Both the position numbers and the translations under genes were made by a program. Shown here in pieces: positions 11,990-24,240 of a stretch of DNA of 64,000 bases. Each line of letters opens with the position of its first letter. Position 1 is the first letter of the stretch. The stretch is taken from positions 72,983,646-73,047,645 of the forward strand of contig NC_067485.1 of the NCBI RefSeq assembly GCF_947179515.1, written 5' to 3'. Origin of the DNA: Apodemus sylvaticus (lineage: Eukaryota; Chordata; Mammalia; Rodentia; Muridae). The notes beneath the pieces are model-generated. The model was not told the origin of the DNA. It ran no database searches and saw nothing but the letters and a program-made list of their open reading frames with translations.

Positions 11990-13641
11990 ATTAAGATAAC
12001 AAATTCAAAAGCCTAGTGATAACAGAGTAGTTTTAAATCTACAATACGTCACAAAGGGAACTCCGGCATAGAGAAAAACATTAATGGCCAAGGTACTGAC
12101 TTGGAATAAGAGAGTGGGTTTTAAAAACCTATACAGAGACATTCTGGTTCTCTTCTCCTATAGATAGGCCTATAGACATGCATCCTTCTAGGTTTCCTAT
12201 CTAATTGTCCTATGACAAAAGGCTCATCCAATAAAAAAATTAGGACTTAAGAGTGGTCCCTTCTAATTGCTGGCTTCCCTACCCTGGCTAAGTGGCTAGG
12301 CCTTCTTCTTGTAGCTTCCTGGAACAAATGAAGCTAACCAGATTGTCTGTAATTCCACTGGACTCCAGCTCACTTCATCCTAAAAATGGACCAAAGCATT
12401 CTGTGTCTTATGCTCCTTATCCTTCTCTGACATCTCCTAAGTGCTGGGCTTTTTTCTATATCTTTTGAGTCCATAAAGTGTTTCCTGAGGAGCATGACAT
12501 AGGTTACATGGTAAGGTTGCTAGACACAGTTAGCAAAGAATCAAGTTGTGTTTTTCCTGAAAATGGATCTTGTTTATGAGATGGTCATGATTCTCAGCCT
12601 ATTTCTTCCCCTGTATGTCCTCTTCATATTCTTGTTCTGTCTGCAAAGTCTCTTTTGGGGAAGGTGCTTCCGGAGAAGGCTTCTGATACTCCTAATGCAA
12701 GTGGGCCAGAAGCTCTAAACAGGCAAGGACTTCATCCAAGACTGACATTGATCATTTCCTGGCTTTATGGTATGTCCCACAGGGATGAAGAAAAGGAAAA
12801 CCTGAGAGAGGAAACTGACTCAGGGAAAGGGTAAAAATTGGGAACAAGTGTCTCAGCAAGGGGCTGAGCTCCTGGGAGTGGCACCGGGGGAACCCTGAAG
12901 CACTGGAAGAGAATGTGATTTCCAGTGTAGACAAGACTCCCTGGCTGTCAAAGCTGTTAGGAGACTGGATGCAGTAAATGTTGAAGGACAAGCAAACAGA
13001 TATTGCTGAGTGGTGAGCTTCCCAGGCTAAGCTGTGCTGCCACACCGAATGGAATGGAGAAAGGGTGCTAGGAGGAAGAAGATGGGGACCCTGTTCTTAT
13101 GCAAATTAAAGAGTAGGTGGTTTTCTGATACCTTGTCTTGTCCAAGCAGTCCATTAATATGCCACTGGGTCTTTCTTCTTAACTTACAATTTTTGTGGTT
13201 ACAAAGTTTCAACATGTAATAGTTGTGAAAGCAACTAAAGGTGAGACCTAGTTGCTTGTACCTTTCTGGACTAGGATGGGATCCTGGACATAGACACAAA
13301 GACAAAATGATCTGTCTAAGGCTTGAGTGAGGCAGGACTAGGACCCAAGCTTGCTTTTAACTTCTCCATCTGTGCTGGTTCTCATCATATCATCTAGTAC
13401 CTGTCCTATACATGCATGCATGATATTTTTTGGTTCAACATCCAGCTTACCTGCTCTGAGCTCAGCCTAGGCTCCTTCAGATTGCAGTGACCATTGTAAA
13501 GCACTGTTAGGAGAGGAGCCAGTTCCAGAAGGGCCCAGAGAGAAGGTAGCAGTGTGGAGGCTTCCCAGGTACCATGAAGGAACTGAGAACCTTCCACAGG
13601 GCCTAAGTACAAGCAGAGCCCAGCCAAGTTTTTCCTTTCAG
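11990..13641. other. Non-repetitive sequence, no confident gene
   Basis: I recognise no L1, SINE or LTR in this 1.6 kb. On the minus strand 12599-12748 gives a coding-looking 50-codon stretch with one internal stop. It is listed as a finding only, because I cannot name a family. Confidence 0.4.
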
Positions 13642-13759
13642 TCTCTGGAAGAATGTTCTCACAGGTTTCCAAAGAGAAAAAAATCTGTTTGGGAAGATTG
13701 CAAGCCTCCCCCAGAGGTGTTCAAGAAGATAAAACTGGATATGGTAGATGACTTTAGAG
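13642..13759 (+). other. Possible exon, family not recognised
   Basis: A pyrimidine tract ending tttttcctttcag is followed by an open frame (SLEECSHRFPKRKKSVWEDC, then KPPPEVFKKIKLDMVDDFR) and a GAG|GTGGGA donor-like site. The 118-nt segment is open, basic then acidic, and lies within a 126-codon plus-strand open frame. It sits 4 kb upstream of the Ankrd26-like exon 1 on the same strand, but I do not recognise it as part of that family. The exon call rests only on splice-like borders and coding appearance. Confidence 0.3.
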
Positions 13760-14114
13760 GTGGGAGCAGGAGTTCAAAGTCACTCCTGGCCACACAGCCA
13801 GTTAGAGGCCCACATGGGCTACAAGACACATCTCAAAACACAAGAGGGAGGGGAGAAGATCAGGTGGTGTGTCATGCTAGAGGATATTCAAATGTGAGGA
13901 AAATGCTTTTCAGTCCTTGTGTTGGATGAATTTCTGCCCCTAACACACCATAATATTTGGGAGGACATTTCCATTAGCAGGCAGGAGACATTTTCCCAAA
14001 ATGCAAGAAAAAGTGACAAAGCTTGTTAGAATGTAATAGGTTAATTTCTCTCTCTCTTTACCCCTAGCAATGCCCTCTCCCTCTTCCCACCTCTCTGTGT
14101 GTCTGTTTTCCCTG

Positions 14115-14380
14115 AATGTCTATGCTCAACACCTGCATGCAGTACCTGCAGAGGCCAGGAGATGGCAGCATATTGGATGTAAATAGAGTAATGAATGGTT
14201 CTCAGCTCCCCTGTTGGTACTGGAACTCAAACCCCAGTTCTCTACAAGGACAGCAAATGCTCATTACAGGGATCGCTCTATCCCTCAAATCCCTACATTC
14301 AAATTTGAATGGGGATTTGAACTCAGGTCCTCATGCTTATTCGGCAAGCACTTTACCATCTGAGGCCCCATCCAGAGATT
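14115..14380 (-). mobile_element. Antisense B3/B2-type SINE remnants
   Basis: 'cctgcagaggccaggagatgg', 'tggtactggaactcaaacccc' and 'gaactcaggtcctcatgc' followed by 'gcaagcactttaccatctga' are antisense B3/B2 words. Two partial copies appear to lie side by side. The plus-strand frame 14116-14679 runs across them and is probably not a gene. Confidence 0.6.
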
Positions 14381-14681
14381 TTGAGAAACCATGTAAGCCC
14401 AGCGATGTGTTGCCAGGTGAATTTATCAGACAGCTAAGAGGAAGTATTGAAATAAGGAGAAAAGCAAGGTTGTCATGGAGCTTCTTGCCTGGGTTTAAGA
14501 TGAAAAAGGTCTCATCTGGTCCTTGGTTGGCTGTAGGTGGAATGGGGAACCTGCAGGGATACTTATCTGTTAATATAATAGGAAAGTCAGGAAGAAGCGT
14601 TATGTGGACAAGAGATGATGAACTTGATTTTACACCATGCTTCATAGACTTTAGCTTTGAATCCAAAACTCAGGCATAACC

Positions 14682-14775
14682 TGGTATGGTGTTTTTCACC
14701 TGCAATCCCAGCACTGGGGACTAAGGTAAGAAGATCCTAATTTTCAAGAACATAGAGAGAACATAACTAACAAAA
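14682..14775 (+). mobile_element. B1/B4-like SINE fragment
   Basis: 'cctggtatggtgtttttcacc' and 'tgcaatcccagcactgggga' are B1/B4 head words. The right half is lost. Confidence 0.55.
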
Positions 14776-15930
14776 AGAAAAACGGTTAACAGGTGACATG
14801 ACAGAGCCTCAGGCCAGACCTGATTCAGCTCTACTCTCCACACCCAGCAGGGACCTACAGCTGCTATTCCTAGATTGTACTTTCTGTCCACTAGATCCCC
14901 TGGACTTTGAAATGCAGCAGTTGGCTCAGGAAACCTCCATAAGTTAAGGAGAAGAGTGCAGAAGTTGAAGGCAGAGTGTTAACTGGTGGCTTGTAGAATG
15001 TCAAACCAGAAACAACTTAGCTTTCTGTAAAAGGACACCTTCCTGTCTGGAGCCCACATGGACTTCTATGACAATTAAGCACAAGTCTATCACAGTGTTG
15101 CCCCCCCCCCCAACCATTCCAAACACACATATAAGACTTGTGATCCAGCCAGCAGGGAGCAGCTGGTACAGTTAGTCATCAGAAGACTTATGCAGAGCCT
15201 TGAGAGAGCTCTGATGTGTATTGGAGTTCTCCGTTCCCCGGAGGAGAAGTTTGGATCAAGGAAGAGCACTGTGCACTCTTCTGTCCACCTGCATCCACCT
15301 TTACTGACATTTTCTGGAGGGTCATAGAGCTATTCAATGAGTATTGATTTGTGGGGCCCAACACTTAACTGATATCACTAACTGGTGATTGTTTTGATTT
15401 CCAGTTCTACACCTTCCTCACATAGCAGTGCTGTGAATAGGTCTCATCTCCCGTGCATGCCCTCTTGTTAGTGTCCCTGTGGCCCTTGGCCTGTTGTGGT
15501 ACAGACTCAGGACCAACATGCTTGGTGTAAGAAGAATATGGGTCCATGAAGGAAGTGCTGAGAGATCTGGTCCTTCTGAAATCCAACCATGTGTTAGAAG
15601 TTCCACAGAGGGACTGGTCTGCAGCCAGCCTCTTGGCACACCTATGAGAAGGAGCATAGTTTCCAGGCATCAAAACAAATAAAAACAGAAAATTGACTCA
15701 GACTTGTTCATCTGCTTGTTAAAGAACCTGCTGCCTCTCCCTGTGCCCAGCAGAGGGTGTACTGGGGCTGTTCAGCATGGAAAGTTGGGGCTGCCCTTCC
15801 TTCAGGGTATGCCACAATTGCCCAGGTACTGTAGGATTCCCCAAGGTGGAAGGAGGTAGGTAACTTCTATCTAGTCTGGTTAGGTCCCTGACAGCCAGGT
15901 GACCCTGGAAATTCATCTGTTGTTCTCATT

Positions 15931-15932
<2 letters not shown>
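14776..15932. other. Non-repetitive sequence with a C-run
   Basis: It includes a poly-C run near 15100. Several overlapping short frames exist on both strands, none with splice borders or family resemblance that I can support. Confidence 0.4.
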
Positions 15933-16000
<68 letters not shown>

Positions 16001-16002
16001 AG
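15933..16002. repeat. (TG)n microsatellite with a GTAT end
   Basis: A pure GT run of about 50 bp changes to GTAT repeats on its right side. Confidence 0.97.
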
Positions 16003-16089
16003 ATTGTCAGGCAGGCTGTGAGGCCTTGGCCAACTGGGTTTTTGTTTGAACTTCTAATATTTTCTATAACCGTGTATGATGTGTTGGGT

Positions 16090-16200
16090 TGGGGTGTGTA
16101 TCTGGGTGTCAGAGGACAATGGTGTGGAGTCAGGTCTCTCCTTCTTCCTTCAAGAGTTCTGAGGATAGATCTCGGGTCACCAAATTACAAAGCCAGTTCC
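16090..16200 (-). mobile_element. Antisense B3-type SINE fragment
   Basis: The words 'gggtgtcagaggacaatgg', 'tggagtcaggtctctccttc' and 'atagatctcgggtcacc' match an antisense B3/B2 body. Both ends are degraded. Confidence 0.6.
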
Positions 16201-16409
16201 TTTGTCCCCAAGCCCAATTTGGGCTTGTCTTCAGTCTGCTCCCAGGAGACCGTTTCTGTGTCCATCTCTGACGTGTGGGATATGACAGGCCCATCTAGGC
16301 ACCTGAATACTGTCCACAGTCATCTTGGCTGTTTTTCTTGAAGGACCTGAGGGTGATCTTGGCCCTTGAATTTGGATTGCCTGAAATCTGAGACCCACAG
16401 GCTGTGAGA

Positions 16410-16990
16410 CTCTAGATTTTAATGGCTGCTTCTATTTCTTTAGGGGTTATAGAACTATTTAATTTGTTTCCTTGTTTTAACTTTGGTAAGTATTTATCTA
16501 GAAAATCATCCATTTCCTTAGATTTTCCAAATTGTTGGAGAAGATGCTTTTCCAGTAAGACCTGATGACTTAAGTTTCCTCAGCGTCTGTTATTAGGTTT
16601 CCCTTTTCATTTCTGTTTTGTTAGTATGGATATTATCTCTCTGACTTTTATTTAGTTTGGATAACGATTTGTCCATCTTGTTGATTATTCTCTAAGAACC
16701 AGCTCTTAGCTTGGTTGATTCATTGTCCTGTTGTCTTTGTTCCTAATGAATCGATTTCAGTCCCGAGTTTGATTATTTTCAGTGCCTACTTTTTGGTGTG
16801 TTTGCTTCTATTTCTAGAACTTTAAAAATAGGTGTATATTTAAATTTTTATTATGAGAGATCTACTTTTTTTTAATGAATGCACTTAGGGCTATGATCTT
16901 TCCTTTTAGCACTGATTTCATTGTGTCCCATAGAATTTGGTATGTTGTGCCTTCACTTTCATTTAATTTACAAAGGCTTTGATGTCTTTA
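16410..16990 (-). mobile_element. Old L1 ORF2 linker fragment, minus strand
   Basis: The segment aligns by eye with the region between endonuclease and RT in L1-D (compare 'catttccttagattttccaa', 'tgttgattattctctaagaa' and 'attgtgtcccatagaatttgg' with 40210-40640). It has many indels, so it comes from an old insertion. Confidence 0.8.
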
Positions 16991-17601
16991 TTTCTTCTTT
17001 GACTTACTGGACATGAAGTAGAGAGGAAGAAAAAGAAATATGTTGTTGTTGTCACTGCTTCTGATATCATCAAAGTCATCTTCCTCACCTCGTGACTCCA
17101 GCCCAATCCCCATAGACCATAGTGGGGGATCAGGGGCTTTTCCCCTTAGAAATGAAGGCAAACAGAGGGCAGAGTGACTGACATGTTTTAGGTAAGTGTT
17201 GTTGGAGATTAAAGCAGTGCAGGCTTGAGGAGGCTCCAAGGCTAGTAAAGATAATTTCCCAGATCAGGTCTTGTGCATGCATAGCAAGCATGCTGAGAAC
17301 CTCTATCACAACTGTTGGACCTAGGCTTTCCCATTGGTCAGAGTGCACATGCCTGTGTTTAGATGCATTGCTTAGTAACAGTCGGATAGAAGTCAGTTGA
17401 CAGGAGTAACTGCCTGGACTCTATCCTACTGAGCTTGCTTGTGGGTGATTTGTCCTAGTGTTGCTGGCAGTGGTGACAAGACTCATTTGCAGGTCTATAT
17501 CAGTGTGTTGGTTCTGAGGGTGTCTAAGAGCCAAGAGAGAGGGGAGGGGTTGTGGTGACTTGGGGTGACTCGGAGTGGGTGGGTGGGTGGGGAGCTCCAC
17601 C

Positions 17602-17839
17602 ATGAACTTCTTGTGCTGCTAGAATCAAAGGCCATCTTCCCTTGGATCCTCCACCAGCCAGAGGGAGTCCTTCGCAGGCCATGTCAGAGTGGTACTGGCC
17701 TCTCTTCCCTCAGAGGGATCAAAAGCTACAAAGCCTTCAGCAAGATCCACAAGGCTGCTACCCAGGGTGATGTTGCCACAGTAGAGCACAGACTCATACT
17801 TAGGAAAAATGACATCAATGACCGAGACAGCAATGACAG
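17602..17839 (+). pseudogene. Ankrd26-like exon 1, degenerate
   Basis: In ANKRD26/CCDC144 proteins exon 1 encodes a basic N-terminus and the start of the first ankyrin repeat. Here an ATG with good context (ccaccATGa, 17602) begins a frame whose sixth residue is followed by TAG (17620-17622). The same frame then resumes with RPSSLGSSTSQ, resembling the KGPSPLGP stretch of mouse Ankrd26. The conserved part, AFSKIHKAATQGDVATVEH and LILRKNDINDRDSNDR, lies in another frame (17711-17839) and ends at a G|GTGTCTG donor-like site. Its family counterpart is the KLHKAA..GDVAKVQ..LLRKNGLNDRDKMNR region. One stop and one frameshift therefore break exon 1. An alternative reading is a 3'-part exon starting at the cttccctcag acceptor (17714). 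No ankyrin-repeat exons are seen downstream. Confidence 0.7.
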
Positions 17840-18398
17840 GTGTCTGGGGCTGGGAGTAGGGGAAAGGGGCAGGCTGGGAGGCAGGTGGAGAAAGAAATGT
17901 GTCAGCTTCCCTAAGTGGCCCCAGTGTCTAGGAGTAGGAGGAACTGCCAATGTTCGCAGGGCTACTGACTAGTATGCTGACCTTTGTCGCTAAGATTTCA
18001 TGGTAATCTTAGTGCTTGGCAGTTATTCCACTGCTCTGGGAAGTGGGGTGGGGGAAGGGCGGAAGGCCCTGCTGACCTAGAGCTGTTCACCACAAAAAGC
18101 CCCTGGTTCTTGAATTCATTAATGTTGTAGTATCCAGACCTCCTCTTTTCTGTGACTGATGTACCTGTTTCTCTCCCAGGCACTGTAGTAGGTTGGCCTC
18201 ATTTTCATCCACATGTCCTTCAGTTTATTATATACACAAAATAATTAGACAAAATCATTTTAGTTGCAGTTTTCTGAAATTAAGATAGAGATTATATTTA
18301 TTTCAAATACAGGTTTTCTCTCTATTTATACAAGTTTTCCATCAAGAGGTTTAATGGCTGCAGTCATAGTAGTGAGCAGGAACGTGTAACTTTAGCAA
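17840..18398. other. Intron-like sequence after exon 1
   Basis: I see no recognisable repeat or exon in this stretch. Confidence 0.35.
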
Positions 18399-19130
18399 TG
18401 AAAAGTTGTTCATTTAATTTGATATTGGCAGTTTGTTTGCTGCATATTGCTTTTATTATGTTTAGGTATGGGACTTGCATTCCTGATTATTTTAATACTT
18501 TTAACATGAAAAGGTGTTATATTTTGTCAAAGGCTTTTTCAGCATCTAATGAGATGAGCATTGATTTTTTTTCTTTGAGTTTGTTTATATAGTTAGTGAA
18601 TTTTCATATATTGAACCAACCTTGCATCCCTGGGATGAAGCCTACTTGGTCATGCTGAAAGATGTCTTTGATATGTTCCTAGATTCGGTTTGCTAGTATT
18701 TTATTGAGTACTTTTCCATTGATGATTGCAAGTCAAATTGATCTGAAGTTCTCTTTACTGGGTCCTTGTTTGGTTTATGTATCAGAGTAATTGTGGCTTC
18801 ACAGTATTAATTAGGTAGTGCTCCTTCTGTTTTACTTTCATGAAATAGTTTGAGGAGTGTTGGCATTAGCTTTTCTTTGAAGGGCTGATAGAATTCTGCC
18901 CAGAAGCCATCTGGCCCTAGGCTGTTTTTGTTTGCCAGCTTTTTAATGTCATCTTCTATTTCCTTAGGGGATATGGGCCTGTTTAGATAGTTTACATGCT
19001 CTTGTTTACCTTTAGTATGTAGTATCTGTTTAGAAAAATCATCCATATTTAGATTTTCCAATTTTGCTGGAAATAAAACAAAATTTTGTTGAGTATAGGC
19101 TTTTGTAGCATGGTCTGATGAGTTTTATGG
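18399..19130 (-). mobile_element. L1 ORF2 reverse-transcriptase fragment, minus strand
   Basis: It matches the RT and pre-RT region of L1-D (for example 'catgaaaaggtgttatattttgtcaaaggc', and 'cttgcatccctgggatgaag' near 18620). The 84-codon frame 18807-19061 includes RPISPKEIEDDIKKL. It is truncated at both ends. Confidence 0.85.
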
Positions 19131-20744
19131 TATTTTTATTAGATATTTTCTTTATTTACATTTCAAATGTTATCCACTTTCCAGGTTTCCCTCTGAAAAC
19201 ATCCCACCCAAATTCCTTCTCCCCTTGCTCATCAACACACCCACTCCTGCTTCCCTGTCCTGAAATTCCCCTATTCTTGGGCATCTAGCCTTCTAAGGAC
19301 CAAGGGCCTCTCCTCCCTTTGATGTCCAGCAAAACCATCCTCTGCTACATGTGCAGCTAGATCCATTGGTCCCTCTTTGTGTACTCTCTGGCTGGTAGTT
19401 TAGTCCCTGGAAGGTCTGGGGGGTACTGGTTGGTTAATATTGCTGTTCCTACTATGGGGCGGCAATCTCCTTCAGTTCCTTGTGTCCTTTCTCCAGCTCC
19501 TCCATTGAGGAATTTGTGCTTAGTCCAATGGTTGGCTGAGAGCACCAACATCTATATTTGTCAGGTACTGGTAGAGACTCTCAGGACACAGCTATATCAG
19601 GCTCCTGTCAGCAAGTACTCTTTGGCATCCACAATAGTGTCTGGGTTTGGTGACTGTATGTTTTATGGATCCCCAGGTGGAGCTGTCTCTGAATAGCCTT
19701 TCCTTCAGTCTCTACTCCACAGTTTGTCTCTCTGTATCTCTTACCATGGGTATTTTGTTCCCTTTTAAGAAGTACCAAAGTATCCACACTTTTGTTTTCC
19801 TTCTTCTTGGGGTTCATTTGGTCTGTGAATTGTACAGTAGGTATTCAAAGCTTCTGGACTAATATCCACTTATCAGTGAATGCATACCATGTGTGTTCTT
19901 TAATGATTCGGTTAACTCACTCAGGATATTTTCTAGTTCCATCCATCTGCCTAAAAATTTCATGAATTCGCTGTTTTTAATAGCTGAATAGTACTCCATT
20001 GTGTAAATGTACCACATTCTTTGCATCCATTCCTCTATTGAGGGACATCTGGGTTGTTTCCAGCTTGTGGCTATTATAAATAAGGTTGCTATGAACATAG
20101 TGGAGCATGTGTCCATATTACTTGTTGGAGCTTCTTCTGGGTATATACCCAGGAGTGGTATAGCTGGGTCCTCCCTAGTACTATTTCCATTTTTCAGAAG
20201 AATTGCCAGACTGATTTCCAGAGTGATTGTACAGCTTGTAATCCCACCACCAGTGGAGGAGTGTTACTCTTTCTCCACATTCTCTCCAGCAACTGCTGTC
20301 ACCTGAGTTTTTTATCTCAGCCATTCTGACAGGTGTGATGTGAAATTTCAGGGTTGTTTTGATTTTCAATTCCCTGATGGCTAAGGACTTGGAACATTTC
20401 TTTAGGTGCTTCTCAACCATGCAGTATTCCTCAGTTGAGAATTCTTTGATTACCTATGTACACCCTTTTTTATATTGTTATTTGGTTCTCTGGTGTCTTC
20501 TTTTTGAGTTCCTTGTATGTATTAGATATTAGCCCTCTATCCGATGTAGGGTTGGTAAAATCGTTTCCCAATTTGTTCATTGCATTTTTTCCTACTGACA
20601 GTGTCCTTTGTCTTACAGAAGCTTTGTAGTGTTATAAGGTCCCATTTGTCTATTCTTGATCTTAGAGCATAAGTTATTGGTGTTCTGTTCAGGAAATTTT
20701 CTGCTGTTCCCTTGTGCTTGAGGGTTTTCTCTTCATTCTCTTCT
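19131..20744 (-). mobile_element. L1 3' end, minus strand
   Basis: It has a poly-T/3' UTR start ('tttattagatattttctttatttac'), a long 3' UTR up to about 19855, then an ORF2 C-terminus (19859-20420, KDTCSTMFIATLFIIA..., SLISGY) continuing to about 20720. It is cut by the T-rich tail of the next L1. Confidence 0.88.
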
Positions 20745-22560
20745 TTTTTTTTTTCTTTTTTTTTTATTGAATATCATTTTCATTTACATTGCCCAAGGAA
20801 AAACCTTTCCTGATTTCCCCCCTCCCCAAAGACCCCCAACTCCTCCTTCCTCCCCCTGCCTCCACATACATGCTCCTCCACCCAGCACACTCCCACCTTC
20901 CCCACTCGGTTTCCCTTTGTTGGGGCCTCTGTTGAGCCTTTACCTGACCAAGGACCATTCCTCCCACTGATACCCAACAAGGCCTTCCTCTGAAACATTT
21001 TTGGCTGGAACCATGTGTGTCCCTTGGTTGATGGTTCAGTCTCTGAGAGTCTTGGGGCATCTGGGTGGCCGAAATCATTGTTCTTTCCATGGGGCTTTAA
21101 AACCCTTCAGATCCTCTGGACTACCTTCCAGTTCTTCCATTGGGGACCCCATTCCCAGTCCAACAGTTGGTTGCTAGCATCTGCCTCAGTATTTGTAAGG
21201 CTCTGGCAGGGCCCCTCCAGAGCCAACCATGGCATGCTCCTTTTGGTATATACTTCTTGTTGTCCATAGTAGTGTCCGGGTTTGGTGACTGTTTATAGGA
21301 TCAATTCCAAGGTAGGGCAGTCTCTGGCTGGCCATTACTTCAGTCTCTGCTCCACACATTATCTCCCTTATTGCTCCTGTGAGTATTTTGTTCCCTTTCT
21401 TTGAGGAACCAAAGCACCCTCACTTAAGTCCTCCTTCTTCTTGAGCTTCCTGTGCTGGGTGAATTGTAACTTGTTTATTTTGAGCTTTTGGCCTAACATC
21501 CTCTTATTAATGAGTGCATACCATGTGTGTTCTTTGGTGACTGGGTTGCCTAACTCAGGATGACACTTTCTAGTCCCATCTATTTGCCTAAGAATTTCAT
21601 GAATTCATTGTTTTTAATAGGTGAATAGTACTCCATTGTGTATATATACCACATTTTCTGTATCCATTTCTCTTTTGAGGGACATCTGGGTACTTTCTAG
21701 CTTCCCCTCATTGTATTGGAGTTTTTCTTCTATTATTCTCTGTAGTGTTGGGTTAATGAAAAGATATTGTATAAATTTGGTTTTGTGATGGAATATCTTT
21801 GTTTCTTTATCTATGGTAATTGAGAGTTTTGCTGGTACAGTAGCCTGGGCTGGCAACCTTTGTTTTCTTAGGATATATATGACATCTGCCCAGGATCTTT
21901 GGGTGTTAGAGTCTCTGTTGAGAATCTGGAATAATTCTGATAGGTCTGACTTTATATGTTACTTTACCTCTTTGTTTTACCACTTTTAATATTCTTTCTT
22001 TGTTCTGTTCATTTTGTTGTTGGATTTTTAGGTGACAGGAAGAATTTATTTTCTGGCCCAATATTTTTTGTGATCTGTAAAATTCCTATATGTTTATTTG
22101 TATTTCTTTTTTATGTTAGGGATGGTTTCTTCTATAATTTTGTTGAAGATGTTTACTGTCTCTTTGAGTTTGGAATCTTTACTCTCTTCTATACCTATTT
22201 TTCTTAACTTTGGTCTTTTCATTGTGACCTGGATTTCTTGAATATTTTGACCTAGAAGCTTTTTCTTTATGTATTTTCCTTGACTATTGTGTCAATGTCT
22301 CTTGTGCTATCTTTTACACCTGAGATTCTCTCTTCTATTTCTTTTATTCTATTGATGATGTTGTTTTATTCTGTGACTCCATGGTTGTCTAACATCATGT
22401 TTTCTTTAATGTTTCTATTTCCATTTTTTGATCCAGGATTTTTTTTCCAGTTCGTTGGATGTATCAGAATTCCCAGGTGGCCCAGGTTGCTCTAGGTGTG
22501 TGCTGAGTGTATGGGGATCCAGAGCACAGGCTCAGCTCCCAGGTGCCAGTGCAAACTACC
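20745..22560 (-). mobile_element. L1 with ORF2 deleted between its C-terminus and ORF1, minus strand
   Basis: It has a poly-T, a 3' UTR (20765-21480) and a short ORF2 C-terminus to about 21703. It then jumps into ORF1 (21705-22440; compare 'atctatggtaattgagagtttt' and 'gacatctgcccaggatcttt'), followed by a short 5' UTR-like end (22490-22560). Nearly all of ORF2 is missing. The 3' UTR is of the same type as the fragment at 33183-33675. Confidence 0.8.
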
Positions 22561-22679
22561 ATAATAGTGGTCTTATCATGGGAAAATAAAACAAATAAAT
22601 GAAGCAAGTGAGAAAGAAAAGTTTTTCTTACTCCAGCAATTGTCAGCTTGTAATAACAATTAAGTAAGAGTTGAGGCCT

Positions 22680-23077
22680 TGTAGTGGCTGGTTTTGTGTG
22701 TCAACTTGACATAGGCTGGAATGATCACAAAGAAAGGAGCTTCAGTTGGGAAAGTGAGTCCATGAGATCCAGCTTTGGTGCATTTTCTTGGTTGGTGATC
22801 AAGGTGGGAGGGCCCTTGTGGGTGATGCCATCCCTGGTCTGGTAGTCCTGGGTTCTATAAGAAAGCAAGGTGAGCAAGCCAAGGGAAGCAAGCCAGCAAG
22901 TAACATCCCTCCATGGCCTCTGAATCAGCTTCTGCTTCCTGATCTGCTTGAGTTCCAGTTCTGACTTCCTTTGGTGATGAATAGCAATGTGGAGATGTAA
23001 GCTGAATAAACCCTTTCCTCCCCAACTTGGTTCTTGGTCATAATATTTGTGCAGGAATAGAAACCCTGTCTAAAACA
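22680..23077 (+). repeat. MaLR left LTR
   Basis: It is paired with 24241-24637. It contains 'gggttctataagaaagc' and, near the 3' side, AATAAACCC as a polyadenylation signal. Confidence 0.92.
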
Positions 23078-24240
23078 AATTGGTTACAGGAATGGTGTTC
23101 CTTTGACATCCTGACCATGTTTTGCAGAGGACTATGTGAGGATTTTGGAACTTTGTGCTAAAAGAACCATTCAGTGTTAAGAGCCTCGTGGGATGTTTTG
23201 TAGGAAGATGATGTTGTGTAAGATAATGTTGAGAACAGTGCAGAAGATGGAGGCCCAGCTTGTGAAATTTCAGAGGGAAGGTTAAAGACTCTTATCAAGG
23301 TCATTGCTATTTGATTGTGATGATTCTGTGGTTTTGGTTAGCTGGGACAGAAGAATTTGCTGTGATTAACATGATAACAGAACTATGGAAGAATGCCTTT
23401 GTGTTACTGGGACTATCAATGCTGGTTAGCTGGAACTACGAAATTAGTGGTGATTAAGAAGAGACCAGCATCACTGAGGTGAAATCAATTGAGAAGAGTT
23501 TTCTGAGAGCACAGAGGCTGTGTCCCATAGATAGTCAATGTTGTACCTTGTACTGTGGTTGGCCTTGGTAATGTATATGAGTCACCCAAGGTAGTGCTGG
23601 TTTTGAAGGCATGAAGGGGTCATGAAGAGCAGCTGAGGCTCGGCACTGTGAGAGACAGTGGAAAGTCATTGGTGAAAGGTGCCTTCTCACTTGCAATTGA
23701 TGGCCCAGGACTGAAGGGGTAATTCAAAGGAGCTGAGGCTTGTCTATGAAGAGAAAAGCTTATGAGAGGCTATTGGTGAAGTCTAGTTACAGGGGAAGAC
23801 AGCAGTGTTTTGGAGATGTCAGTACCATGAGATGATCTCCAATAACATTAGTAGCAGTGGGGTACAGGCATCTGGAGCCTAGAAGACAAGCTGTGTGCTA
23901 CAAAGGACAGGTCTTGAGTAGTGACCCAAGCCCTTGAAGGACACTAGAAGATCTTGAGTGGATCTCAACAATGGGACGATTGGAGGTTGATTTTGTTTTT
24001 GATTGTGACTGTGCCCTCTTGAAGGAATAAAGTATTTTAATTGAGCCCACAGTTAAAAGATTTTAGTTGTACAATGACTTTGGATTTTAAAAGAGAATGG
24101 ATTTTTTAAAAAGGATTAAACTTTTAATATGTACAGACTGTGGGACTTTTAAAGTTGTTTTGGTCTTGGGGATGAATAAGAAACTAGGGGTTGAGGCTTA
24201 ATAGTGATTTGTTTGTATGTCAGGTTGACAAGGGGACAAT

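Noticed and set aside
14116..14679. 187-codon plus-strand frame
   Set aside because: It runs across antisense B3/B2 SINE remnants and has no family resemblance or clear splice borders.
17565..17972. Plus-strand 135-codon frame starting at 17565
   Set aside because: Only the part from about 17711 to 17839 matches the Ankrd26 family. The left part is out of frame with the exon 1 homology, and the right part is intron after the donor.
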